Of a stretch of 64,000 nucleotides of DNA, positions 17,111-26,607 are shown piece after piece. Source of the stretch: an uncultured Eubacteriales bacterium (lineage in GTDB: Bacteria > Bacillota > Clostridia > Oscillospirales > Acutalibacteraceae); NCBI GenBank assembly GCA_900540235.1, contig UQEY01000003.1, forward strand, positions 1 through 64,000, given 5' to 3'. The position numbers and the translations under genes are program-made. The notes below the pieces were generated by a model. The model had not been told where the DNA came from and did no database searches. It worked only from the letters and a program-made list of their open reading frames with translations. Each line of letters opens with the position of its first letter. The stretch's first letter is position 1.

Positions 17111-17131
17111 TTTTGAAGAAAGGTGAATGTT

Positions 17132-18145
17132 ATGTCAAAGCAAAAGAAAATAATTATTGATGCTATGGGCGGCGATAATGCTCCTCTTGAAATAATTAAG
17201 GGTACGCTTTTAGCAAAAAAAGAATATAATATCACGCCGATACTTGTCGGTGATGAAAATGTAATTAGGAAGTGTTGCGATGACAATAACATTTCGCTTG
17301 ATAATATAAAAACAGTAAATTCAAATTCTGTTATAACTATGCACGACGATGCAAAGTGTGTGCTTAAAGAAAAAGCTGATTCGTCAATGAGCATCGGCTT
17401 TAAGCTTCTTAATGAAAATGAGGGCGACGCTTTTGTAAGCGCAGGCAACACCGGTTGCGTAACAGTAGGCTCAACGCTTATTACTAAAAGGATAAAGGGC
17501 GTTAAGCGTCCTGCAATCGCTTCTGTTATGCCGAGTGCGAATAAACCGTTTCTTCTTATGGACTGCGGTGCAAACAGTGAGTGCCGTGCAGAATTTCTTT
17601 ATCAGTTCGGTGAAATGGGCAGTCTTTATATGAACAAAATTATGAAAGTTCAAAACCCGAGAGTTGCTCTTGCAAATAACGGCGAGGAAAGCACAAAGGG
17701 TACGCCTATGGTAAGGGAAGCTTATGCTCTTATGAAAAATGCGCCGTATAATTTTATCGGCAATATTGAGGGCAGGCAAATTCCGTTTGGTGACGCAGAT
17801 GTGGTCGTTGCCGACGGTTTTACCGGTAATCTTATATTAAAAATGTATGAGGGTGTTGCAAAGGTACTTATGAATGGGTTTAAAAATGCATTTATGAAAA
17901 GCCCTATTTCTAAGCTTTCCTACCTCGGAGTGAAGTCCGGTATTGATGAAATGAAAACGCAGTTTGACTATAAAGAATACGGCGGCGCCGTTATGCTCGG
18001 CGTTAAAAAACCGGTTATAAAAGCTCACGGCTCAGCTGATGCAAGAACTTTTAAAAATGCAATCAAACAAGCAGTTTGGTTTATAGATAACGATTTAATT
18101 CCTGCTATGGAATCCGAGTTTAAATTAACTACACAAGAGGCTTAG
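17132..18145 (+). CDS. plsX: Phosphate acyltransferase PlsX
   Basis: 337 residues. ATG 17132 has GAAGAAAGG 8 nt upstream; an in-frame GTG at 17123 overlaps that site and is rejected. Motifs 'IIIDAMGGDNAPLEIIKG', 'GDAFVSAGNTG' and 'MDCGANSECRAE' are typical. It converts acyl-ACP to acyl-phosphate, feeding PlsY for phosphatidic acid synthesis at the membrane. In many Firmicutes acpP lies between plsX and rnc; here rnc follows after 2 nt and no acpP is present. Confidence 0.96.
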   Translation: MSKQKKIIIDAMGGDNAPLEIIKGTLLAKKEYNITPILVGDENVIRKCCDDNNISLDNIKTVNSNSVITMHDDAKCVLKEKADSSMSIGFKLLNENEGDAFVSAGNTGCVTVGSTLITKRIKGVKRPAIASVMPSANKPFLLMDCGANSECRAEFLYQFGEMGSLYMNKIMKVQNPRVALANNGEESTKGTPMVREAYALMKNAPYNFIGNIEGRQIPFGDADVVVADGFTGNLILKMYEGVAKVLMNGFKNAFMKSPISKLSYLGVKSGIDEMKTQFDYKEYGGAVMLGVKKPVIKAHGSADARTFKNAIKQAVWFIDNDLIPAMESEFKLTTQEA

Positions 18146-18147
18146 TA

Positions 18148-18822
18148 ATGACAGTATTAGAAGAAAAAATAGGATACAAATTTAAAAACAGAGATTTTCT
18201 TATGGAAGCTCTTACTCATTCGTCTTTTGCAAATGAAAGGCACGGCAAAATCAGGTGTAACGAGCGAATGGAATTTTTGGGTGACGCAGTGCTGTCAATC
18301 ATTTCTGCAAATTTTCTTTTCCGTCGTTTTCCCGATATGCCGGAGGGTGACTTGTCAAAACTTCGTTCATCTCTTGTTTGTACTCAGTCGCTTTCCGATT
18401 TTGCAAGGCAAATATCGCTCGGTGACGCTCTGTTTTTAGGCAAAGGTGAATCAAATACCGGTGGTGCCGACAGACCTTCAATACTTGAAAATGCGTTTGA
18501 GGCGCTAATTGCCGCAATATATCTTGACGGCGGTATGGAAAGTGCGGAAAAATTTGTGCTTTCATTTTTAAAGCCTGCCGTTGAAACTCATCATATCAAT
18601 TTTAAAGATTATAAAACTACTCTCCAGGAAGTAGTTCAGCAAAACCCTGACGAAAATGTTAACTATGTTTTGACGGGTGAAAAAGGACCCGACCATAACA
18701 AAACTTTTGAAGTTGAAGTTCATCTTAATTCAAATGTTATCGGTAAGGGCGAAGGAAGAAGCAAAAAGAGTGCCGAGCAGGCTGCCGCTAAGGAAGCGCT
18801 CAAGCTTATGGGTATAATATGA
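18148..18822 (+). CDS. rnc: Ribonuclease III
   Basis: 224 residues. The RNase III signature 'NERMEFLGDAVLSII' and the second acidic cluster 'ENAFEALIAAIYLDGG' supply the catalytic Glu/Asp. A double-stranded RNA-binding domain occupies residues ~155-222 ('DYKTTLQEVVQQNPD', 'GEGRSKKSAEQAAAKEALKL'). It cleaves dsRNA in rRNA maturation and mRNA decay. Two nt after plsX; the stop overlaps the next gene start by 4 nt. Confidence 0.97.
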   Translation: MTVLEEKIGYKFKNRDFLMEALTHSSFANERHGKIRCNERMEFLGDAVLSIISANFLFRRFPDMPEGDLSKLRSSLVCTQSLSDFARQISLGDALFLGKGESNTGGADRPSILENAFEALIAAIYLDGGMESAEKFVLSFLKPAVETHHINFKDYKTTLQEVVQQNPDENVNYVLTGEKGPDHNKTFEVEVHLNSNVIGKGEGRSKKSAEQAAAKEALKLMGII

Positions 18823-19790
18823 AAAAAGGAAATATAAGTATTTTTGTTCCTCACAAGGGCTGCCCGTGCCTGTGTTCGTTTTGTAACCAAAAAACAATTA
18901 CCGGCAAGAGTGTTGAACCAACCGTTGAGGATGTTGACAAAGCGGTTCAAACTGCCTTGAAATATAAAGGTTATGACTATGAAATAGCTTTTTTCGGCGG
19001 TTCGTTTACTGCGATTGAAAGAAAATATATGCTCTCTCTTTTAGAGGCAGCTTATAAATATATAAAATCAGGTGAAGTTGGGGGTATTCGCATTTCTACA
19101 AGGCCCGACTTTATTGATGACGAAATTTTGACTCTGTTAAAAAAATACGGCGTCACGAGTATCGAACTCGGTGCTCAAAGTATGGATGACGAAGTGCTTA
19201 AAGCAAACAGGAGAGGGCATACGAGCGAAGATGTGGTAAATGCATCAAAGCTAATTAAGTCTTACGGTTTTGAACTCGGTCTTCAAATGATGACGGGTTT
19301 ATATAAGGATACCGAGCAAAAAGCACTTGAAACTGCAAAAAAGATAATTTCGCTAAAGCCCGCTACAGTTCGCATTTATCCTACAGTTGTGCTTAAAGAT
19401 ACATATTTGGCAGATTTATATTTGAGCGGTAAATATAAGCCGCTTGATGCCGAAGATTCTGCCGAACTTTGTGCAAAACTCGTACCTCTTTTTGAAAATG
19501 CGGGAATAAAGATTATAAGGCTCGGGCTTCATTCGAGCGAAGATATTAAGAAAAATATGCTTGCAGGCGGTTTTCACGATTCATTCGGCGAACTTGTTAA
19601 GTCGAAAATTTTGGCTAATAAAATTCTCTCGCTTCCACCGGCTGACTATGAAGTGGCTGTTAATTCAAAGTCGCTTTCAAAGCTGAAGGGTAATAAAAAG
19701 TCAAACATTTATCTTTTGATTGAGCGAGGATATAATATAAAAATTGTTATCAACAACGACCTTGATGTTGATGAATTGGAGATAAAATAA
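18819..19790 (+). CDS. Radical SAM protein, Elp3-like, without acetyltransferase domain
   Basis: 323 residues. The radical SAM cluster motif is 'GCPCLCSFCNQ' (CxxxCxxC), followed by 'FFGGSFTAI' and 'RISTRPDFIDDEIL', which are Elp3-type motifs. True Elp3 has a C-terminal GNAT domain, absent here, matching the short bacterial group of unknown function often encoded beside rnc and smc. It is coupled to both neighbours (4-nt overlap upstream, 1-nt with smc). A role in RNA modification is a guess from the family and context. Confidence 0.85.
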   Translation: MKKGNISIFVPHKGCPCLCSFCNQKTITGKSVEPTVEDVDKAVQTALKYKGYDYEIAFFGGSFTAIERKYMLSLLEAAYKYIKSGEVGGIRISTRPDFIDDEILTLLKKYGVTSIELGAQSMDDEVLKANRRGHTSEDVVNASKLIKSYGFELGLQMMTGLYKDTEQKALETAKKIISLKPATVRIYPTVVLKDTYLADLYLSGKYKPLDAEDSAELCAKLVPLFENAGIKIIRLGLHSSEDIKKNMLAGGFHDSFGELVKSKILANKILSLPPADYEVAVNSKSLSKLKGNKKSNIYLLIERGYNIKIVINNDLDVDELEIK

Positions 19791-22700
19791 TGGTATTAAA
19801 AACACTTGAAATACAAGGCTTTAAGTCTTTTCCGGACAAAACGGCGCTCAACTTCGGCAAGGGTATAACCGCAGTTGTAGGTCCTAACGGTTCGGGCAAA
19901 AGTAATATTTCAGATGCGGTTCGTTGGGTTTTGGGCGAAACAAGTTCAAAATCGCTTCGTGGCTCAAAAATGGAAGATGTCATTTTCGGCGGTACTTCCG
20001 CTCGTAAGCCGCTTGGTTTTGCTCAGGTTCAGCTTACCCTTGACAATTCCGACGCATCGCTTAAAGACAAGGGCGAAATCGTAACCGTTTCAAGAAGATA
20101 TTACCGTTCGGGCGAAAGCGAATATAAAATCGACGGCGAAAATGTAAGAGCAAGAGATATCAGAGAACTCTTTATGGATACGGGTCTTGGTTCTGACGGT
20201 TATTCTATGGTAGGTCAAGGTAAGATTGACTCTATCATTTCTCAAAAAAATGAGGACAGGCGTGAGCTTTTTGAAGAAGCGGCTGGTATTTCACTTTTTC
20301 GTCACAAAAGAAAAGACGCAAATCGTCGCTTAGACCAAGCGCAGGAAAATTTAGTAAGACTTCTTGACATTTTAGGCGAACTTGAAAGCCGTGTCGAACC
20401 GCTTAGAAAGCAGAGTGAAAAGGCGCAAAAGTTTATCACCTTGTCGGATGAAAAGAAGACTCTTGAAATCGGTGTTTGGGTAAACAAAATCAACCGTTTT
20501 ACAAGCGAACTCAGGGAGCAAGAGCATAAGATTGATGCCGCAAACGCTTCCTATGACATTTGTGAAAAAGAACTTAAAGATATTGAAAACGAAATTGAAG
20601 AAATTGCTCAAAAAACAGTTTCTATCAACACTCAAATCGAGCAGATAAGAGCAGGCTCAAAAGCATACGAGGAGGAGGCGCTTCGCAAAGACGGTGAGGC
20701 TTCCGTTTTGCAAACTACTCTTAATCATAATAATGAAACTATTGAAAGGCTTAAAAACGATATCGGTGATGTTGATAATACAAACCTTTCAATCGACGCT
20801 CAAATTGAAGAAAAAAATGAATTTATCGCAAAGAGCGAAAAAGATATAGAACTTAAAAAGCAGGAGCTTAAAGAAGTTACCGACGAGATGAATAATCTTC
20901 TTTCATCTAATGAAGAATTTTCTAAGCTTACTGTTGAACTTAATCAAAAAATCACCGCTTTAACTCTTAAACTTTCAGATTGCAGGGTCAAGTGTTCGCA
21001 GGCATTGACTTCAGCCGAGCAGATTAAATCAAGGCAGAGCGTTGTTGACGATTCTATTGTTCAGGGCAAGAAAGACCTTGAAGAAATCGAAGCTAAAAAG
21101 AGCGAAAGCGAAGAAAAGTTAAATGCTTTGCAATCAAGAATTGATGAAAACAACAACTCAATGCAAGGCTACAAAATCAAACTTCAAACAAAGACGGATA
21201 AGGCAGACAAGCTTAAAGCTGAACTTGAAAAAGCAAATGCCGAGTTTAACCAAAAGCAGCAAAAGGCAAGAATGCTTCTTGACCTTGAAAAGAATATGGA
21301 AGGCTTCTCCGGTGCGGTTAAGGCTGTTATGAAGCAGGCGCAAAGCAAGGCACTTTCAGGTGTTCACGGTCCGCTTTCTTCTCTTATTACGGTTGATAAT
21401 GAGTATAGTGTAGCTGTTGAAGTTGCACTCGGTGCGGCAATGCAAAATATTGTTGTTGGCAATGAAGCCGACGCTAAGCGTGCAATTTATTATCTTAAAA
21501 ATAATCGTGTCGGCAGGGCAACATTTTTACCTATTTCGGCAATTAAGGCGAGAAATCTTGACGAGCACGGTCTTGACGATAACCTCGGCTTTGTTGCAAT
21601 AGCAAGTGACCTTGTGGAGTGTAAAGCAGAGTATAAAAATATTATTTCAAATCTTCTCGGCCGTGTAGTTATTGTTGAAGATATGGACTGCGCTATCGGT
21701 ATTGCAAAAAGGTATTCAAACCGATTTAAGATAGTTACCGTTGACGGCCAGGTTATTAACCCGGGCGGTTCAATGACCGGCGGCTCACAGTCAAGAGGTG
21801 CAGGTATCCTTTCAAGGGGCAATATGATTGACGAACTTAATGCTCAGGCAAAGGAACTTGAAAAGGCTTGCGAAGATATTAAAACAAAATATAAAACCGC
21901 TTTGGAAGAAGCTAATTTTGCCCTTGCAGAGCTTCAGGGCGCCGAGGCTGATTTGCAGCAGGCTAAGGAAGAATTTATCAGAGCGCAGGGCGAGCATAAG
22001 CTTGTGTCTGAAAAATACGATTTGCTTTCATCACAGCTTAATATTCTTGTTAACGAAAAGAATAATTCAAAATCACGAATAGAAGAATTTGAAAAAGAAG
22101 CTAAGTCGGGCGAAGAAAAGATAAAAGAAATTGAAAATGAAATTAAGCTTAACGAAACCGAACTTGAAAAAACAAGCGGCAACGCAAGTGAAATAAATGC
22201 AAAGCGTGATGAGTTTAGGGCAAAGAGCGAGCAAATTAATCTTGAACTTGTAACTCTTGCCAAAGATAACGAATCGGCAAAACTTTCGGTTGAGGAACTC
22301 AATTTCAGGAAGAATTCGCAATCTGACAGGGTTAAAACAATTCAGGATGAAATTGCTCAGATAGAAGATAAAAACAAATCGCTCCTCATTTCTATTAATG
22401 AAATTAAGGCTCAGGCAAATGACCTCAGAGTAAAAGCCGAGCAGTCAAATAATGATGTAAGCGAACAAATCAATCAGCGAAACGAACTTGAAAAGAGAAC
22501 CACAGAACTTAGAAGTGAAGAAAAGGTTAAAAATCAAGACCGTGAAAAACTTTCAGGTTCAATCGTTCGCCTTGATGAAAGAAAACTCGCAATGAAAAAA
22601 GAATATGACGAGCTTAACGATATGCTTTTTGAACAGTATGAACTTACAAAGCACGAGGCTGAGGCGCTTAATATTCAAATTGATGATATGAGCGAAGCTA

Positions 22701-23359
22701 AGCGCAGACTTCACGAAATTAAAGTTGCTATCAAAGGCTTGGGTTCAATCAATGTCGGCGCTATTGAAGAATATAAGGAAGTAAGCGAGCGCTACACATT
22801 CCTTAAAGAGCAGATAGGCGATGTCGAAAAATCTAAAAACGAGCTTTTAAAAATCATTGAAGATTTAACAGCTTCTATGAGCGAAAAGTTTCTTAGTCAG
22901 TTTAATAAAATTAATGAGGAATTCAAGGTTTGCTTTGCCGATTTCTTTGGCGGCGGTAAGGGTGAACTTGTTTTGGAAGAACCTGATAATTGCCTTGAAT
23001 CGCCTATTGAAATCAGAATTCAGCCACCGGGAAAATCGGTACAAAACATCAACCTTTTCTCAGGCGGTGAAAAGTCGCTTGCGGCTATGGCGCTTCTTTT
23101 CAGCGTACTTAAAGTTCAGCCCGCTCCTTTCTGCATTTATGATGAGGTTGAGGCGGCGCTTGACGATGTCAATGTTGAAAGATTTGCAAAATATATGCGC
23201 AAAATGACCGACAAAACTCAGTTTATTTCAATCACCCACAGGCGTGGCACTATGGAAGAAGCGGATGTTCTTTACGGCGTTACAATGCAGGAAAAAGGCG
23301 TTTCAAAGCTTATTGAACTTCAAACAGCCGAGCTTGCGGCAAAGATGGGGCTTGAATAA
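19790..23359 (+). CDS. smc: Chromosome segregation ATPase SMC
   Basis: 1189 residues, normal SMC length. Walker A 'GPNGSGKSNISDAVRWVLGE' near residue 32; long coiled coils; a hinge domain around residues 510-680 ('GVHGPLSSLITVDNEYSVAV', 'NPGGSMTGGSQSRGAG'); a second coiled coil; ABC signature 'LFSGGEKSLAAMALLFS'; and Walker B 'PFCIYDEVEAALDD'. SMC with ScpA/ScpB condenses and separates chromosomes. scpAB are not in the window. rnc-smc-ftsY order is conserved in Firmicutes. Confidence 0.98.
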   Translation: MVLKTLEIQGFKSFPDKTALNFGKGITAVVGPNGSGKSNISDAVRWVLGETSSKSLRGSKMEDVIFGGTSARKPLGFAQVQLTLDNSDASLKDKGEIVTVSRRYYRSGESEYKIDGENVRARDIRELFMDTGLGSDGYSMVGQGKIDSIISQKNEDRRELFEEAAGISLFRHKRKDANRRLDQAQENLVRLLDILGELESRVEPLRKQSEKAQKFITLSDEKKTLEIGVWVNKINRFTSELREQEHKIDAANASYDICEKELKDIENEIEEIAQKTVSINTQIEQIRAGSKAYEEEALRKDGEASVLQTTLNHNNETIERLKNDIGDVDNTNLSIDAQIEEKNEFIAKSEKDIELKKQELKEVTDEMNNLLSSNEEFSKLTVELNQKITALTLKLSDCRVKCSQALTSAEQIKSRQSVVDDSIVQGKKDLEEIEAKKSESEEKLNALQSRIDENNNSMQGYKIKLQTKTDKADKLKAELEKANAEFNQKQQKARMLLDLEKNMEGFSGAVKAVMKQAQSKALSGVHGPLSSLITVDNEYSVAVEVALGAAMQNIVVGNEADAKRAIYYLKNNRVGRATFLPISAIKARNLDEHGLDDNLGFVAIASDLVECKAEYKNIISNLLGRVVIVEDMDCAIGIAKRYSNRFKIVTVDGQVINPGGSMTGGSQSRGAGILSRGNMIDELNAQAKELEKACEDIKTKYKTALEEANFALAELQGAEADLQQAKEEFIRAQGEHKLVSEKYDLLSSQLNILVNEKNNSKSRIEEFEKEAKSGEEKIKEIENEIKLNETELEKTSGNASEINAKRDEFRAKSEQINLELVTLAKDNESAKLSVEELNFRKNSQSDRVKTIQDEIAQIEDKNKSLLISINEIKAQANDLRVKAEQSNNDVSEQINQRNELEKRTTELRSEEKVKNQDREKLSGSIVRLDERKLAMKKEYDELNDMLFEQYELTKHEAEALNIQIDDMSEAKRRLHEIKVAIKGLGSINVGAIEEYKEVSERYTFLKEQIGDVEKSKNELLKIIEDLTASMSEKFLSQFNKINEEFKVCFADFFGGGKGELVLEEPDNCLESPIEIRIQPPGKSVQNINLFSGGEKSLAAMALLFSVLKVQPAPFCIYDEVEAALDDVNVERFAKYMRKMTDKTQFISITHRRGTMEEADVLYGVTMQEKGVSKLIELQTAELAAKMGLE

Positions 23360-23399
23360 ACATTACAGGCAGGCTTTTGCTACTGCCGAAATATAATGT
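23360..23399. repeat. Short palindrome with GGCAG/CTGCC core
   Basis: Nested inverted repeats ACATT...AATGT and GGCAG...CTGCC in the smc-ftsY gap. The core matches the palindromes near 43955 and 44994. No U-run follows, so it is not an obvious terminator. Confidence 0.45.
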
Positions 23400-23423
23400 A
23401 ATAACATAAAGGAAGATATAAAT

Positions 23424-24413
23424 ATGGGTATTTTTTCTGTATTCAAAAGAGGTCTTAAAAAAACAAGGGATGAGGGTATAACTGCTCAAATTGATGAGGT
23501 TGTGGAATCTTATGAAAAAATAACTCCCGAGTTTTTCGACGAACTTGAGGAAATTCTTATTATGGGCGATGTCGGTATGCCGACCGCTGAAAGAATTATT
23601 CGTGATTTAAAAAGCAAAATTGAAAATGACAAGATTGACGATGTTCGTCAGGTTCGTGAAATAATGAAAGATATTGTTTCAGGTATCGTTTGGGGCGGTA
23701 GCTATTTAAGGCTTCGCAGCAAACCGTCGGTTATCCTTGTTATCGGTGTTAACGGCGTTGGCAAAACAACTACTATCGGCAAGCTTGCGTTAAGGCTTAA
23801 AGAACAGGGCAGGTCTGTGATTTTGGGCGCTGCCGATACTTTCCGTGCCGCCGCTATCGAACAGCTCCAGGTTTGGGCAGACAGAGCAGATGTTGACCTT
23901 ATTAAGCACGGCGAAGGTTCTGACCCTGCGTCGGTTGTTTATGACACAATTCAGGCAGGTAAGGCAAGAAACAGTGATGTAATCATTATAGATACTGCCG
24001 GCAGGCTTCATAATAAGAAAAATCTTATGGACGAGCTTAACAAAATCAGCCGTGTAATAGAGCGTGAACTTCCTGATGCATCAAAGGAAGTTTTGCTTGT
24101 GCTTGACGCTACAACAGGTCAAAATGCAGTTAATCAGGCTAAGGACTTTAAGCAAGCCGCAGGTATTACCGGTATAGTTCTTACAAAGCTTGACGGCACT
24201 GCCAAGGGCGGCGTTGTTCTCGCTATCAATAACGAACTTGATGTTCCGGTTAAATTTGTCGGCGTCGGTGAAAAGATTGAAGACTTACAGCCGTTTGACG
24301 CTGACGCATTTGCCGCAGGTCTTTTTGATGCAAAAGTGCCTGACGATGATAAAGAAATAACAGACTTTGTTATGCACGAAGATGCAGACAATGATGATGA
24401 AAATAAGGAGTAA
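23424..24413 (+). CDS. ftsY: Signal recognition particle receptor FtsY
   Basis: 329 residues. The four-helix N domain leads to the SRP GTPase G domain: G1 'GVNGVGKTTTIGKLA', 'ADTFRAAAIEQL', G3 'DTAGRL', G4 'TKLDGTAKGG' and 'GVGEKIEDLQPFDADAF'. It binds the SRP-ribosome complex at the membrane and resets SRP by reciprocal GTP hydrolysis. The long acidic A domain of E. coli FtsY is absent, normal for Firmicutes. The C-terminus carries an acidic tail of Asp/Glu/Asn. rdgB starts 2 nt downstream. Confidence 0.97.
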   Translation: MGIFSVFKRGLKKTRDEGITAQIDEVVESYEKITPEFFDELEEILIMGDVGMPTAERIIRDLKSKIENDKIDDVRQVREIMKDIVSGIVWGGSYLRLRSKPSVILVIGVNGVGKTTTIGKLALRLKEQGRSVILGAADTFRAAAIEQLQVWADRADVDLIKHGEGSDPASVVYDTIQAGKARNSDVIIIDTAGRLHNKKNLMDELNKISRVIERELPDASKEVLLVLDATTGQNAVNQAKDFKQAAGITGIVLTKLDGTAKGGVVLAINNELDVPVKFVGVGEKIEDLQPFDADAFAAGLFDAKVPDDDKEITDFVMHEDADNDDENKE

Positions 24414-24415
24414 AA

Positions 24416-25003
24416 ATGGACTTTATTCTTGCAACTAACAATATGAAAAAGCTTGCTGAAATGCAGCGTATTTTGTCACCTCTCGGCATAAATGTTGTTA
24501 CGGCAAAAATGCTCGGCACAACTCTTGAAGAAGTTGAGGAAGACGGAAAAACATTTGAAGATAATGCAAAGCTTAAAGCCGTTGCGGCTTGCAAGCAGAT
24601 GAATATGCCTGCCATTGCGGACGATTCCGGTCTTTGCGTAGATTATCTTGACGGTGCGCCGGGTATCTTTTCTGCTCGTTTTGCGGGTGAACACGGCAAT
24701 GATGAAAAAAATAACGACCTTTTGCTTGAAAAGCTTGACGGCGTTGCGCTTGAAAAAAGAAGTGCTCACTATGTTTGTGCCATTTGCTGTGAATTTCCCG
24801 ACGGAAAAGAAATTATTGTCAGGGGCGAATGTCACGGCGTAATCGGCTTTGAGCGTGACGGCAACGAGGGCTTCGGCTATGACCCGTTGTTTTTGGTTGA
24901 CGGTAAATCGTTTGGCAGATATACGGCAGAAGAAAAAGATAAAATCAGTCACAGGGGTAACGCTTTGCGACTTTTAACTAAAGAATTGGAGAAAGTTATA
25001 TGA
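24416..25003 (+). CDS. rdgB: XTP/dITP diphosphatase (Ham1/RdgB family)
   Basis: 195 residues. The family motifs are all present: 'ATNNMKKLAEMQRIL', 'ADDSGLCVDYLDGAPGIFSA', 'GFGYDPLFLVDG' and 'ISHRGNALRLL'. It removes deaminated purine triphosphates (dITP, XTP) from the nucleotide pool, preventing misincorporation. Overlaps yhbY by 4 nt, consistent with translational coupling. Confidence 0.95.
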   Translation: MDFILATNNMKKLAEMQRILSPLGINVVTAKMLGTTLEEVEEDGKTFEDNAKLKAVAACKQMNMPAIADDSGLCVDYLDGAPGIFSARFAGEHGNDEKNNDLLLEKLDGVALEKRSAHYVCAICCEFPDGKEIIVRGECHGVIGFERDGNEGFGYDPLFLVDGKSFGRYTAEEKDKISHRGNALRLLTKELEKVI

Positions 25004-25425
25004 CATCTAAAGAAAGAGCAGCTTTAAGAGCAAAGGCTAACGGTCTTGAACCCGTTATTCAGCTTGGTAAAGAGGGCATAAGCGAAAATTTGCTTACCCA
25101 AATCGACGATACACTCGATACAAGAGAACTTATTAAAATAAGAGTTCATCTTGAAACTGCGCCCGAAACTCCTAAGGAACTTGCGCAAAAACTTGCCGAA
25201 CCGCTCGGCGCCGATGTTATTCAGGTTATCGGCGGTATTATCGTTCTTTACCGTGAAATTGACGAGGAAAGAATTGCCGAGAAAAAGAAAAAAAGAGGTT
25301 CAGGCAGTGCAAAGGCTACAGCTAAAAAGAAAGTAAAGATTAAAGGCAAAAGACAGCGCCAAAGAGAAAAGGAAGCCAAGAATCCTTATGCCAAATATGA
25401 CAGACCAAAGTATTATGGCAGATAA
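25000..25425 (+). CDS. yhbY: YhbY-family RNA-binding protein with long basic tail
   Basis: 141 residues. The N-terminal ~95 residues are a CRM domain ('RAKANGLEPVIQLGKEG', 'IKIRVHLETAPETPKE', 'VIQVIGGIIVLYRE'), which associates with the assembling 50S subunit in E. coli. About 45 Lys/Arg-rich residues follow ('KKKKRGSGSAKATAKKK' and onward), beyond the compact ~96-residue family form. The tail probably strengthens RNA contact. nadD begins within its last codons. Confidence 0.92.
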   Translation: MTSKERAALRAKANGLEPVIQLGKEGISENLLTQIDDTLDTRELIKIRVHLETAPETPKELAQKLAEPLGADVIQVIGGIIVLYREIDEERIAEKKKKRGSGSAKATAKKKVKIKGKRQRQREKEAKNPYAKYDRPKYYGR

Positions 25426-26032
25426 TGAAAAAATAGGCGTTTTCGGCGGTGCATTCAATCCGATTCATAACGGGCATATCAATCTTGCAAAGCAGTATAT
25501 GAAAGAGCTTTCACTTGATAAACTTTTGTTTATTCCTACAGCAGTACCGCCGCATAAGTCTGCTGTCGGTCTTGCAGATGAAACGGACAGGCTTAATATG
25601 TTAAAACTTGCAATAGACGGCATTGATAAGTTTGAAGTCAGCGACATTGAGTTTAAAAGAACCGGCAAGTCATATACTTACGATACTTTGACTGAACTTA
25701 AAAAGATATACCCTTTATCAAATTTTTATCTTATTATCGGCGCAGACCAACTTTTTAATTTTGATAAATGGTATAAGTATAAAGAAATTTTATCGCTTGT
25801 CACTCTTTGCACCTCTGCAAGAGAGTACGAGAGTGAAAAGGCTGAAATGCTTGATTTTGCAAATTCGCTTGACGCACTTGATAAAAATAAATTTTTTATT
25901 CTTAAAACGCCTGTTTTAAAAGTCAGCTCAAGCGAAGTGAGGGAAAAGATAAAGCGAGGCGAGGATGTTTCGTCGCTTTTGCCTAAAAGTGTTTATAATT
26001 ACATTTGTGAAAGGGGATTTTACAATGTATGA
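25415..26032 (+). CDS. nadD: Nicotinate-nucleotide adenylyltransferase
   Basis: 205 residues from ATG 25415. Starts at 25388 and 25397 are in frame and 25388 has AAGGAAG 12 nt upstream; 25415 puts the methionine close to 'IGVFGGAFNPIHNGHINL', as in the family. 'GGAFNPIHNGH' is the HxGH nucleotidyltransferase motif and 'VSSSEVREKI' the second ATP-contact motif. It adenylates nicotinate mononucleotide in NAD synthesis. The end overlaps yqeK by 8 nt, a linkage conserved in Firmicutes (nadD-yqeK-rsfS). Confidence 0.95.
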   Translation: MADNEKIGVFGGAFNPIHNGHINLAKQYMKELSLDKLLFIPTAVPPHKSAVGLADETDRLNMLKLAIDGIDKFEVSDIEFKRTGKSYTYDTLTELKKIYPLSNFYLIIGADQLFNFDKWYKYKEILSLVTLCTSAREYESEKAEMLDFANSLDALDKNKFFILKTPVLKVSSSEVREKIKRGEDVSSLLPKSVYNYICERGFYNV

Positions 26033-26603
26033 TATAGAAAAATATACTGCGCTTATTAAGGAACGCCTAAGCGACTATAGGTTTTATCATTCGCTTTGTG
26101 TTGCCGAAAGTGCAAAAAAACTTGCAAAACGCTACGGTGCAGATGAAGAAAAGGCAGAAGTTGCGGGTCTTCTTCACGATGCTATGAAAGAAAGTGACCT
26201 TGACGAACAGCTTGCACTTATTAAAGAGCAGAAAATAGAAGTGACAGATTTTGACCTTGCAAACCCAAAGTTTTATCACCAGTCGTCGGGTGCGGCATTT
26301 GCAAAAAAACTTGGTATTACAGATGAAGAAATTATCAAAGCAATAAGATATCATACTACCGGCAGGGCAAATATGACCCTTATGGAAGAAATAGTTTATC
26401 TTGCCGATTTTATCTCTGCCGACAGAGATTATAAAGATATTGAAGTTATAAGAGAAGAAACGGAGAAGGGTAAGGAGTACGGTCTTTTGATGGGCACGGC
26501 TTATACAATTAAGTCGGTTGCAAAAAAGAAAAAGCCGCTTCACCCGTCAACTGTCAGCGCTTATAACTGGATACTTGACACTTATTTTAAACAGGAAGGA
26601 TGA
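26025..26603 (+). CDS. yqeK: HD-domain phosphohydrolase YqeK
   Basis: 192 residues. ATG 26025 has AAGGGG 8 nt upstream, which decides it over an upstream in-frame start within nadD. HD motifs: 'YHSLCVAESAKKLA', 'AGLLHDAMKES', 'KFYHQSSGAAF' and 'IRYHTTGRANMTLMEEIVYL', with the final Asp in 'ADFISADR'. The family includes symmetrical Ap4A hydrolases in Firmicutes, cleaving diadenosine tetraphosphate to ADP. Between nadD and rsfS, as is usual. Confidence 0.93.
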   Translation: MYDIEKYTALIKERLSDYRFYHSLCVAESAKKLAKRYGADEEKAEVAGLLHDAMKESDLDEQLALIKEQKIEVTDFDLANPKFYHQSSGAAFAKKLGITDEEIIKAIRYHTTGRANMTLMEEIVYLADFISADRDYKDIEVIREETEKGKEYGLLMGTAYTIKSVAKKKKPLHPSTVSAYNWILDTYFKQEG

Positions 26604-26607
26604 ATAT

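Noticed and set aside
24476..24952. 158-codon minus-strand open frame opposite rdgB
   Set aside because: Antisense to a complete, motif-bearing rdgB; no start signals.
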